Part shown: positions 10,325-19,343 of the stretch, piece after piece
Position numbering within the stretch: the first letter of the stretch is position 1
Layout of the letters: each line of letters begins with the position of its first letter
DNA from: Thereva unica
Taxonomy: Eukaryota > Arthropoda > Insecta > Diptera > Therevidae
NCBI GenBank assembly: GCA_949987705.1
Contig: OX465282.1
Span: 82,262,070-82,326,069, forward strand
Direction of reading: 5' to 3'
DNA length: 64,000 nucleotides
The notes under the pieces: generated by a model
What the model was told of the DNA's origin: nothing
Databases searched by the model: none
What the model saw: the letters and a program-made list of their open reading frames with translations, nothing else
Position numbers and translations under genes: made by a program

Positions 10325-12378
10325 TCACATCTATATCTAATATTAAACACTGACCTTGTGTTATTGGCTACTTGTTGACGGCCATCGGGTTGGTTGGATC
10401 CATTATTCATGGGTCGGTTGGTTGGTTATCGGTTAGCACCCTGGTTGGAGGGTTGTTGGTCGGGGTAGCGGTAATTACCCGTTTGCTGTGACCGCGGGTC
10501 TGGGTAACGATTGTTACCTTGGAACTGAGACCGTTGGTTGGAGTAGCGATTATTATTATTATTATTATATGAAGGCCCCAGGTTCTGGTAGCGATTATTA
10601 CCATTATTGTATGAAGTCCCCTGGTTTCGGTAACGATTATTATTGTTATTATATGAGGACCTTGGAGGCTCAACTGGTTGGGGGCAGTCCCTCGCGTCGT
10701 GCGAGTTGGACCGGCAAATTATGCAGAAGGGCGTGTTTTTACGTTTTAAACAGTCTGCATAAGTATGCCCTCTGTTTCTGCAATAGCTACAGGTGATGTT
10801 TAAGGGTTTATTTTCATTTTTTGGAACGGGGTTTAAAGTTGTTACTTGGTTGGCGCTTTGTAGTGGCGCCGGCGGTATTGTTTGTATTGTGTTTGTTTGG
10901 TTTGTGGGTGGGGCGTATGTTGTGTACATTACCTGTGGGCTTATCGGGCTTTGAAGTGTTGTTTGCGGCATGGTCGGTGCGGGCGGGGCGGTGTACTGAG
11001 TGTGTTGGTTTGGCGTATTTGTTAGGGTCATTTGGTAAATGTTTTCCGACTTAGGGATAGGGACTGTTTGTCCATAAGGGTTGTATTCCGGTTGAGGTAC
11101 TGTCATTTGATAGGAGGCATACATAGAATTTTGTTGCAGCTTCTCCATATCTAGTGCCTTTTGGGTTAGGCTATCCAATGTGTCTTCTCCCAGAGTCAGG
11201 AGATACTGGCAGAGGTGGGGGTTGGTAACCCCACTCCGCAGGGCATTTTTTGCGAAATCTTGCAGTTGGGCCTTTACGGCCGGTGCTGCCATCGCACCAT
11301 ATTTAGTGGTGGCCGCCTCTTCGCATAGTGACAACTGCTGTTTGATCCTAGTGGTATAGGCCGTGAGCGGCTCTAAGGGGAACTGGCGTAATTGAATTAA
11401 TTTATTAACCAGTTCTTGATATGTTTCCCTGGGAAGATAAGTCCTGTTTAGGAGGTTTTCTGCCTCCTCAAAAGTGGCAGGTTGGGAGGAGGCAATTAAC
11501 TGGTAGGCCTCTCCCCGAAGTCTAGTTGGGTAAATTTGAATGAAAGCGGCTTTTTCTTGTTCTGTCAGGCACTGTAGTACCCGACGGCAACAGCCTAGGA
11601 ACATTTGTAGTTCAGTTGCCATCGTCGGGTTTTGGCCGCCAGAGAATAAAGGGACTAGTTGGGCCGTTAATTTGGCGACTTTAATATATTCGTCGGCCAT
11701 GGCTGTAGAAAATTCTTTTTGTAGTAAAGATTTGACAAGACGACTGTCTTGAAAGGTCGCCTCCTCTTCCTCTAGGAGGGACAAGGATCGGGTTGAGAGA
11801 TCGACCCAATCCGCGAGCAGATCTATGGGCGCGTAATCGGGCTCAGGCGGTTCTATGTTATCTTTATTTTCACAGTGGTCCCTATCTTCTATGCTAACCT
11901 TATCTACTACCTCAAGGGGGCGTGGGAGACTATTTTTGAAATTGAGGAGGTCCTGTTTAAATTTTAGGGCCTCCTCTTTGAATGCTTCTATTTTAGCCTT
12001 TCTTTCTAGGCTGGCCCTTTGGATTTGTTTATCCACGGCCTCAAAGTGAACTATATTAAATTTTCCTGTCTCCTGCGCCCGCTTAAGTATGTAATCTAAT
12101 CTTGAAGTTAAACCTACTTGTTTCTCTCCTTCTCCTAGGATTGTCCCACTTCGGAGACGTCTGGGGGATGTTTGGGGTGTTTCTGATGGGTTGGATGTTG
12201 ATTGGAGTGCAGATAGTGGTGTTGAAGTCCCTCGCTGAGTGACCTGGCAGGATGCTGGGGTGTCGGTGGTTCCTGATGAAGTAGAGGGGCCTGGAGTGGT
12301 TAAGTCCCTCGATGGTTGGTGGTCCCTCGGAGGGGGAGTCTTGGTGTTGTTGTTTTCCCCTTGTTGGCCCTCTGACAT
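10210..12378 (-). CDS. gag: Gypsy B gag, with in-frame stop at 10428-10426
   Basis: I start it at 12378 (MSEGQQGENN), 35 codons after the first in-frame ATG, because the upstream part lies in the leader next to the primer site. Residues ~110-170 are charged and helical, and a capsid-like helical region follows to about residue 410. Near the C-terminus are zinc knuckles CSYCRNRGHTYADC and CIICRSNSHDARDC, then an Asn/Arg/Tyr-rich repeat tail. A TAA at 10428-10426 ends the frame. The same frame then stays open to 10210 and contains a third knuckle, CDFCHRRGHQVDDC, before overlapping pol. Either this copy has a nonsense mutation or the stop is read through; the sequence alone cannot decide. Confidence 0.85.
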
Positions 12379-12631
12379 AGGGCGTCTCCTGGGCAGGGAT
12401 GAAGCCCACTTAAAGTCCCGCGATGCTATACAATGGGGGGTGAGCGCGTGCTCGCCTGGAGCAGAGGCACCGTGGTTGTACACCCCCGAGCGAGGATTCG
12501 TGGAGGATCTGGGATATTTTATGCGCTGCAGTGGCAGACGCTAACACTGCCCCCAAGTCAGGCTCAGCCTTGGGTTGGAGGTCAAGGAGCCTAGACCAGC
12601 AGTATTAACGTTTTTACTATTTGCGCACCCA

Positions 12632-12650
12632 GATCCTACCGGCTGCGCCA
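12632..12650 (-). other. Gypsy B primer binding site
   Basis: TGGCGCAGCCGGTAGGATC on the minus strand, two bases inside the 5' LTR. It closely resembles the tRNA-Ser primer site used by Drosophila 297/17.6-type elements. It confirms that 12653-16162 is the 5' LTR and the element runs leftward. Confidence 0.8.
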
Positions 12651-12916
12651 ATTGTTATATAATTTTTTTTTGTATTATAACTTCGTACTGTGTTATTTAC
12701 TATTTAGTTATATAATATTCCTTAATATGTTTAGTTAGTACCATTTACTCACTTATTTGTTTTTGTGTTCTTACCGTCCAGTAGCATTTAATTTTAAGCC
12801 GGTTATTGGGATACCATGAACGAGACGAAAACACTTTTTCTCCCGCTAATTAAAACTCGCAAATAAAAATCTCTTTTCTTATTTATTACGCTTTCTCAAC
12901 TTAAATTTTTTTTTTT

Positions 12917-14258
12917 AACTTCCCAGTATAGGAAGTTATTGTAATCGGTCCGAAAATCGAAATCGAAAATTTCAACGTATTTTCATCTTTCAAGGTCCCA
13001 GGAGCATTTTAAGCAAAAAATTGGGAGGAAGTATGTGTGTGTGTGTGTGTGTATGTGCGTACGGATGTGGTCATTTTTTCCTGCACGATATCGCGCCAAC
13101 CAAAACTGACATCGACTTCGTTGAGGTGTCGTTCGAAGCGTATCAACCGAAATATGATCTGAAAAGATTTTCATGAAATTCGGTCCAGCCGTTTTTTTGT
13201 TTAAGCGACGTAAGTGATTTTTGTACCTGCACGATATCGCCCGAACCACGACAGATATTGACTTACTTGAGGTGCCGTTCGAAGCGTATTAGCGACAATA
13301 TAATCTGAAAAGATTTTTATAATATTCGGTCCAGCGGTTTTTTGGTTTAAATGACTTAAGTGATTTTTGTACCTGCACGATATCCCGCGAACTATAAAAG
13401 ATATCGACTTAATTGACGTGCCGTTCGAAGAGTATTAACCAAAATATGATCTGAAAAGATTTGCATAAAATTCGGTCGAGCCGTTTTTTTGTTTAAGCGA
13501 TTTTTTGTTTAAGTGATTTTTGTACCTGCACGATATGGCCCGAACCACAAAAGATATTGACTTACTTGAGGTGCCGTTCGAAGCGTATTAGCGACAATAT
13601 AATCTGAAAAGATTTTTATAATATTCGGTCCAGCGGTTTTTTGGTTTAAATGACTTAAGTGATTTTTGTACCTGCACGATATCCCGCGAACTATAAAAGA
13701 TATCGACTTAATTGACGTGCTGTTCGAAGAGTATTAACCAAAATATGATCTGAAAAGATTTTCATAAAATTCGGTCGAGTCGTTTTTTTGTTTAAGCGGC
13801 GTAAGTGATTTTTGTACCTGCACGATATGGCCCGAACCACAAAAGATATTGACTTACTTGAGGTGCCGTTCGAAGCGTATTAGCGACAATATAATCTGAT
13901 AAGATTTTTATAATAATCCGTCCAGCGGTTTTTTGGTTTAAATGACTAAGTGATTTTTGTACCTGCACGATACCGCGCGAACTAAAAACTATATCGACTT
14001 CATTGAGGTGCCGAAAAACATTAATACATCAATTTTATATGCATTTTCGTCATCCTAATCTTGTAAGTGCGCACATTTAGTTTGACATTTTAGCGAAAAT
14101 ATTGATAAACAATTGTGAAAAATTCTCGGTATTATACATATATTCTATATTGCCTATTGCTCATTTATTATTAAAATATCCAATCATAATATTCAACATC
14201 CATCATACTGGGAAGTTGATCGTGTGGACCGAACGGGTCGAACCCACATCCCTACTAG
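12917..14258. mobile_element. Helentron-like non-autonomous element (HINE/DINE-1 type)
   Basis: Absent from the other LTR, so its limits are clear: it begins AACTTCCCAGTAT and ends CCCTACTAG inside a T run. AACTTCCCAGTAT at 12917-12929 has an exact inverted copy at 14205-14217, set 41 bases in from the 3' end. The tail after it can form a small hairpin (GACC...GGTC) before CTAG. Subterminal inverted repeats, a central minisatellite, a 3' hairpin and insertion between T and T are the known signature of Helentron-associated elements. There is no coding capacity. A plain MITE or satellite-carrying element is the alternative. Confidence 0.6.
13075..14000. repeat. Minisatellite of about 146-bp units within the HINE
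   Basis: Seven degenerate units with period 145-153 bases, recognised by the recurring block TACCTGCACGATATCGC (about 13080, 13226, 13373, 13526, 13672, 13817, 13962). Each unit also carries GCCGTTCGAAG and an ATCTGAAAAGATTT palindrome. Two unit types alternate (for example ATATCCCGCGAACTATAAAAG versus ATATGGCCCGAACCACAAAAG variants), so the array probably grew by duplicating pairs. Confidence 0.85.
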
Positions 14259-16162
14259 TTTTTCAATTATTATTATTTCAATTACTGTTAAACTTTACAC
14301 GTCATTCCTTTTTTTTTTGCTTAGCTAAAATTTTTCCATTATTATTATTAGTTCAATAATTATTATTTCAATTACTGATAAACTTTACACGTACTTTTTC
14401 TTTTGCTTAACTAAAATTTTTCAATTATTATTATTTCAATTATTGATAAACTTTACACGTAACTTTCTTTTGCTTAACTAAAAATGTCAATTATTATTAT
14501 TTCAATTGCTGATAAACTTTACACGCAATTTTTCTTTTGCTTAACCCAAATTTTTTCAATTATTATTATTTCAATTGCTGATAAACTTTACACGTAATTT
14601 TTCCTTTGCATAACTAAATTTTTTTTGATTATTATTATTTCAATTATTGTTATTTCAATTACTGATAAACTTTACACGTAACTTTTCTTTTGCTTAACTA
14701 AAAATTTTCAATTATTATTATTTCAATTATTGATAAACTTTACGCGTAATTATTCTTTTGTTTAACCCAAATTTTTTCAATTATTATTGTTTCAATTGCT
14801 GATAAACTTTACACGTAATTTTTCCTTTGCATAACTAAATTTTTTTTTGATTATTATTATTTCAATTATTGTTATTTCAATTACTGATAAACTTTACACG
14901 TAACTTTTCTTTTGCTTAACTAAAAATTTTCAATTATTATTATTTCAATTATTGATAAACTTTACACGTAATTATTCCTTTGCTTAACCCACATTTTTTC
15001 AACTATTATTATTTCAATTGCTGATAAACTTTACATGTAATTTTTTCTTTACTTAGCTAAAATTTTTCAATTATTATTATTTCAATTATTGACAAACTTT
15101 ACACGTAATTATTCATTTGCTTAACCCACATTTTTTCAACTATTATTATTTCAATTATTGACAAACTTTACACGTAACTTTTCTTTCGCTTAACTAAAAA
15201 TTTTCAATTATTATCATTTCAATTATTGATAAACTTTACACGTAATTATTCCTTTGCTTAACCCAAATCTTTTCCATTAATATTATTTCAATTGCTGATA
15301 AACTTTACACGTGATTTTTCTTTTGCTTAACTAAAATTTTTCAGTTATTATTATTTCAATTATTGACAAACTTTACACGTAACTTTTCTTTTGCTTAACT
15401 AAAAATGTCAAACCGTGTTTTTTACTCCCGATTTTTACACTTTTTATTATGCACCGCCGCCGGGGGCCGTGTTTTTACAACGCTTTTAAGTTAAAATCTA
15501 TCCACCGCCGCCGTTAAAATTCTAGACTAGACTCTTTAATTAAAATTCTTTCACTGCCGCCGCTCAAGGTTTCAACAATACTCTTTTCCCAAAAACGCCC
15601 GCTCGCGACCGTGGTTCTAACAACACTTGCTTAATTATGGATGCGCCCGCCGCCGCTAAAGGTTAGAACAACACTTGATTTTAAGAACATGGCGACGCGC
15701 CCGCCGCACTTGGCCGTTAAAACAACACTCAACTAAATTAAATTTTCACCCGCCGGTGGTGGCATGGAAAATTGTCCACCGGCTGGGAAAAACGCGCCCT
15801 TGAACTTTTTCCCACCTGCGCAACTTGCTTACCGCGCGTTTCTCACGCGGCGCATTGCAAGTTGCGCTGAATTATTGTTGGGTGGGTAAAGTTACGTTTT
15901 CCCAAATTAAGGCGAAAAGATAGCCCCTAGGAGATTTTACCGAACGTGGGAATCGTTGAGGGTTTTTGTTTTATGCAATCTCGCATATTTCGTGGACATG
16001 TGTGAAACATCTTTGCAGATTAAATTGTTCTTGAACTTCTCCCAACGTAACCCGATACCTTTGCTGATAAGGTATTGGGTTTTCGTTCGGTACTTGAGCT
16101 GGCGAGTCTCAGGGCATTTGTTTTGTTTAGGCTCTTTTTTTTTTGAATTATTTTATGTAACA

Positions 16163-16460
16163 GGAATACGACTGAGGGCGTCGGCATTAGTATTATATTT
16201 GCCGGGTTTGTATTCAATATTGTAATCGTATTCGGAGAGCTTGTGGTGGAAGCGCACCAATCGGGTTGTAGGGTCTTTTAAGTTGAACACTCCTTTCAAC
16301 GGTTTGTCAGTATACACTGTGAATGTGCGACCTTGTAGGTACCAGTGCTGCCTTGATTTGGTCGAAGGCTTCTTGGCATCTAGGGGTCCAAGAGAATTTT
16401 ACGTCCTTACGGAGGAGGTTGGTTAGAGGTCGGATGATTTTTGAGAAGTCGAGAACAAAT
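16163..16460 (-). pseudogene. Gypsy C: RNase H region fragment
   Basis: Continues Gypsy C directly from the point interrupted at 895. Minus-strand translation shows the RNase H end and YKPG/DALSR-like region of a Gypsy pol, similar to the corresponding part of Gypsy B. An internal deletion near 16335 removes the stretch between the YTDHKPL-equivalent and the start of RNase H. The similarity ends at about 16460, where the sequence of the repeat gene begins. Confidence 0.8.
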
Positions 16461-16477
16461 TTTGGAAATTCTAGCTT

Positions 16478-18703
16478 TTAACTTACAACTCTCCGATGAC
16501 CTCGATTTTTAAATATGTTATTTTTGGGGTCATTCTGAGTACGCATCGCCATCCTGGTCCACTTGATCTCCGGCTCGGTGCTCTCTTCTAGGTCTATGGT
16601 CGCTGGCATCGCCATCCTGGTCCACTTGATCTCCGGCTCGGTGCTCTCTTCTAGGTCTATGGTCGCTGGCATCGCCATCCTGGTCCACTTGATCTCCGGC
16701 TCGGTGCTCTCTTCTAGGTCTATGGTCGCTGGCATCGCCATCCTGGTCCACTTGATCTCCGGCTCGGTGCTCTCTTCTAGGTCTATGGTCGCTGGCATCG
16801 CCATCCTGGTCCACTTGATCTCCGGCTCGGTGCTCTCTTCTAGGTCTATGGTCGCTGGCATCGCCATCCTGGTCCACTTGATCTCCGGCTCGGTGCTCTC
16901 TTCTAGGTCTATGGTCGCTGGCATCGCCATCCTGGTCCACTTGATCTCCGGCTCGGTGCTCTCTTCTAGGTCTATGGTCGCTGGCATCGCCATCCTGGTC
17001 CACTTGATCTCCGGCTCGGTGCTCTCTTCTAGGTCTATGGTCGCTGGCATCGCCATCCTGGTCCACTTGATCTCCGGCTCGGTGCTCTCTTCTAGGTCTA
17101 TGGTCGCTGGCATCGCCATCCTGGTCCACTTGATCTCCGGCTCGGTGCTCTCTTCTAGGTCTATGGTCGCTGGCATCGCCATCCTGGTCCACTTGATCTC
17201 CGGCTCGGTGCTCTCTTCTAGGTCTATGGTCGCTGGCATCGCCATCCTGGTCCACTTGATCTCCGGCTCGGTGCTCTCTTCTAGGTCTATGGTCGCTGGC
17301 ATCGCCATCCTGGTCCACTTGATCTCCGGCTCGGTGCTCTCTTCTAGGTCTATGGTCGCTGGCATCGCCATCCTGGTCCACTTGATCTCCGGCTCGGTGC
17401 TCTCTTCTAGGTCTATGGTCGCTGGCATCGCCATCCTGGTCCACTTGATCTCCGGCTCGGTGCTCTCTTCTAGGTCTATGGTCGCTGGCATCGCCATCCT
17501 GGTCCACTTGATCTCCGGCTCGGTGCTCTCTTTTAGGTCTATGGTCGCTGGCATCGCCATCCTGGTCCACTTGATCTCCGGCTCGGTGCTCTCTTCTAGG
17601 TCTATGGTCGCTGGCATCGCCATCCTGGTCCACTTGATCTCCGGCTCGGTGCTCTCTTCTAGGTCTATGGTCGCTGGCATCGCCATCCTGGTCCACTTGA
17701 TCTCCGGCTCGGTGCTCTCTTCTAGGTCTATGGTCGCTGGCATCGCCATCCTGGTCCACTTGATCTCCGGCTCGGTGCTCTCTTCTAGGTCTATGGTCGC
17801 TGGCATCGCCATCCTGGTCCACTTGATCTCCGGCTCGGTGCTCTCTTCTAGGTCTATGGTCGCTGGCATCGCCATCCTGGTCCACTTGATCTCCGGCTCG
17901 GTGCTCTCTTCTAGGTCTATGGTCGCTGGCATCGCCATCCTGGTCCACTTGATCTCCGGCTCGGTGCTCTCTTCTAGGTCTATGGTCGCTGGCATCGCCA
18001 TCCTGGTCCACTTGATCTCCGGCTCGGTGCTCTCTTTTAGGTCTATGGTCGCTGGCATCGCCATCCTGGTCCACTTGATCTCCGGCTCGGTGCTCTCTTC
18101 TAGGGGTATGGTCGCTGGCATCGCCATCCTGGTCCACTTGATCTCCGGCTCGGTGCTCTCTTCTAGGTCTATGGTCGCTGGCATCGCCATCCTGGTCCAC
18201 TTGATCTCCGGCTCGGTGCTCTCTTCTAGGTCTATGGTCGCTGGCATCGCCATCCTGGTCCACTTGATCTCCGGCTCGGTGCTCTCTTCTAGGTCTATGG
18301 TCGCTGGCATCGCCATCCTGGTCCACTTGATCTCCGGCTCGGTGCTCTCTTCTAGGTCTATGGTCGCTGGCATCGCCATCCTGGTCCACTTGATCTCCGG
18401 CTCGGTGCTCTCTTCTAGGTCTATGGTCGCTGGCATCGCCATCCTGGTCCACTTGATCTCCGGCTCGGTGCTCTCTTCTAGGTCTATGGTCGCTGGCATC
18501 GCCATCCTGGTCCACTTGATCTCCGGCTCGGTGCTCTCTTCTAGGTCTATGGTCGCTGGCATCGCCATCCTGGTCCACTTGATCTCCGGCTCGGTGCTCT
18601 CTTCTAGGTCTATGGTCGCTGGCATCGCCATCCTGGTCCACTTGATCTCCGGCTCCTCCTCGAAACAGATTTCAATCAAGATCCTTTTCGTTACACGGTT
18701 CAT
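16478..18703 (-). CDS. Repeat protein of 21-residue units (novel)
   Basis: 741 codons. There is a unique 17-residue head (MNRVTKRILIEICFEEE), about 33 near-identical 21-residue repeats (EPEIKWTRMAMPATIDLEEST) and a short unique tail. No signal peptide or membrane segment is visible. The unit mixes acidic and hydrophobic residues. Only four units differ in protein: two E to K, one D to P, and the last, truncated unit. All three minus frames and one plus frame are open through the array because 63 is divisible by 3, so length alone proves nothing. I favour this frame because its ATG (context AAACAATG) follows a TATA box and TCAGTT initiator at correct spacing. Downstream, the gene abuts Gypsy C, so its 3' end may be chimeric. 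Function unknown. Confidence 0.55.
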   Translation of the reverse strand: MNRVTKRILIEICFEEEPEIKWTRMAMPATIDLEESTEPEIKWTRMAMPATIDLEESTEPEIKWTRMAMPATIDLEESTEPEIKWTRMAMPATIDLEESTEPEIKWTRMAMPATIDLEESTEPEIKWTRMAMPATIDLEESTEPEIKWTRMAMPATIDLEESTEPEIKWTRMAMPATIDLEESTEPEIKWTRMAMPATIPLEESTEPEIKWTRMAMPATIDLKESTEPEIKWTRMAMPATIDLEESTEPEIKWTRMAMPATIDLEESTEPEIKWTRMAMPATIDLEESTEPEIKWTRMAMPATIDLEESTEPEIKWTRMAMPATIDLEESTEPEIKWTRMAMPATIDLEESTEPEIKWTRMAMPATIDLEESTEPEIKWTRMAMPATIDLKESTEPEIKWTRMAMPATIDLEESTEPEIKWTRMAMPATIDLEESTEPEIKWTRMAMPATIDLEESTEPEIKWTRMAMPATIDLEESTEPEIKWTRMAMPATIDLEESTEPEIKWTRMAMPATIDLEESTEPEIKWTRMAMPATIDLEESTEPEIKWTRMAMPATIDLEESTEPEIKWTRMAMPATIDLEESTEPEIKWTRMAMPATIDLEESTEPEIKWTRMAMPATIDLEESTEPEIKWTRMAMPATIDLEESTEPEIKWTRMAMPATIDLEESTEPEIKWTRMAMPATIDLEESTEPEIKWTRMAMPATIDLEESTEPEIKWTRMAMRTQNDPKNNIFKNRGHRRVVS
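16544..18655. repeat. 63-bp minisatellite, 33 full units
   Basis: The block ATCGCCATCCTGGTCCACTT recurs every 63 bases; the distance from first to last copy is 2079 bases, exactly 33 x 63. Visible variants are a C to T change (CTCTCTTTTAGG) in two units, and GGG for GTC (TCTAGGGGTATGG) in one. The homogeneity implies recent expansion or gene conversion. Assembly may have altered the copy number. Confidence 0.97.
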
Positions 18704-18735
18704 TGTTTTTAGATGTTTTCTTCACGGTTCTAAAC

Positions 18736-18773
18736 AACTGATGAATGACCAGAACTGGTTCTCACTTTATATA
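18736..18773 (-). promoter_or_regulatory. TATA box and initiator of the repeat gene
   Basis: On the minus strand TATATAAA (18773-18766) is followed by TCAGTT (18741-18736), placing the predicted +1 A at 18739, about 31-34 bases from the TATA box, as expected in insects. The ATG is at 18703, giving a 36-base leader. Confidence 0.65.
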
Positions 18774-18839
18774 CCCTGGCACCCATACAACCACTCACCC
18801 ACACTCAGTGGCGGATATACGAGTTTGCAACAAATGGTG

Positions 18840-19035
18840 CGCGGCGATAAGAACCATTAGAATGCGGGGTTGTAAAATGCATATACAAATTCCGATATAT
18901 AGAGGTGACCCTACACTCAGGCATCGGCAAACAAGGCACTTCTTTCAACGTGACCCATTTGGCGATAAGACCGGTCGAGTCGCAACAAGCGGCGGCGAGG
19001 CGATAAGACCGGTCGAGTCGCCCACACGCATCCTT
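18840..19035 (-). promoter_or_regulatory. GATA-motif upstream region with a duplicated block
   Basis: Upstream of the repeat gene the motif CGATAAG occurs three times (near 18845, 18963 and 19002). The last two lie in a repeated GGCGATAAGACCGGTCGAGTC block about 40 bases apart. CGATAAG fits the WGATAR-type site bound by GATA factors; binding is inferred only. Confidence 0.35.
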
Positions 19036-19265
19036 TGGAGCCGCGCTATCTGGAGTGGTCCGTCTCACATTACAATCTAGAGGTGACCCATCAACAAACA
19101 ACGATAGGAACGCTCGAGTTGCAATTAATTGCTCTCAGCTTCCTCTCGAGTGGTGATAGCAACCACTCGTCTTGATGATCCTAAAAGAAACATTCATCGA
19201 GTCGCAATAAACAGCGATACAATGTTTAGCACGCTACAATCTAGAGGTGACCCATCAACAAACAA
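18899..19265. repeat. Dispersed 30-bp repeat upstream of the repeat gene
   Basis: A 30-base block containing CTAGAGGTGACCCATCAACA is identical at 19072-19101 and 19236-19265, with a diverged copy at 18899-18935. In the first and third copies it is followed by a CTTTCAACG(A/T)GACCCA segment. It looks like duplicated upstream sequence. No gene is seen from 18774 to 19343. Confidence 0.75.
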
Positions 19266-19343
19266 GGCAGTTCTTTCAACGAGACCCAAATACGAATCGA
19301 CAGAGTCGCAACATTGTATGAAAATCGAAACAATCAAATTAAG

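Larger units (their letters stand above)
896..16162 (-). mobile_element. Gypsy B: envelope-bearing LTR retroelement (errantivirus type)
   Basis: Complete LTR element on the minus strand. The ends are TG...CA, and the 4-bp target duplication GGAA is at 892-895 and 16163-16166. Order on the minus strand is 5' LTR (12653-16162), tRNA-Ser-like primer site, gag, pol, env, an opposite-strand accessory gene, a short purine-rich tract (AAGGAG) and 3' LTR (896-3061). The two LTRs are nearly identical apart from a few substitutions and small indels and a 1.34-kb insertion in the 5' copy, so the element is recent. Pol and env are full length. Gag carries one in-frame stop. The envelope makes it an endogenous-retrovirus-like element of the insect errantivirus group. 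Confidence 0.93.
12653..16162 (-). repeat. Gypsy B 5' LTR, interrupted by a 1.34-kb insertion
   Basis: 3510 bases. It equals the 3' LTR plus an insertion (12917-14258) in a run of T. The remaining 2168 bases align with 896-3061 almost throughout, including the tandem array and the CCGCCG segment. Differences are scattered single bases and short indels, for example in T runs. Confidence 0.92.

Noticed and set aside
14218..14258. tRNA-like 3' half at the end of the Helentron-like element (GGGTCGAACCC)
   Set aside because: It resembles a tRNA B box but no complete cloverleaf or A box is near, and it is the terminal hairpin of the element.
16563..18860. Plus-strand frame of 765 codons and a second minus frame of 703 codons across the 63-bp array
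   Set aside because: A repeat unit divisible by three without stops stays open in several frames. Only the minus frame at 16478-18703 has a start after a fitting promoter.
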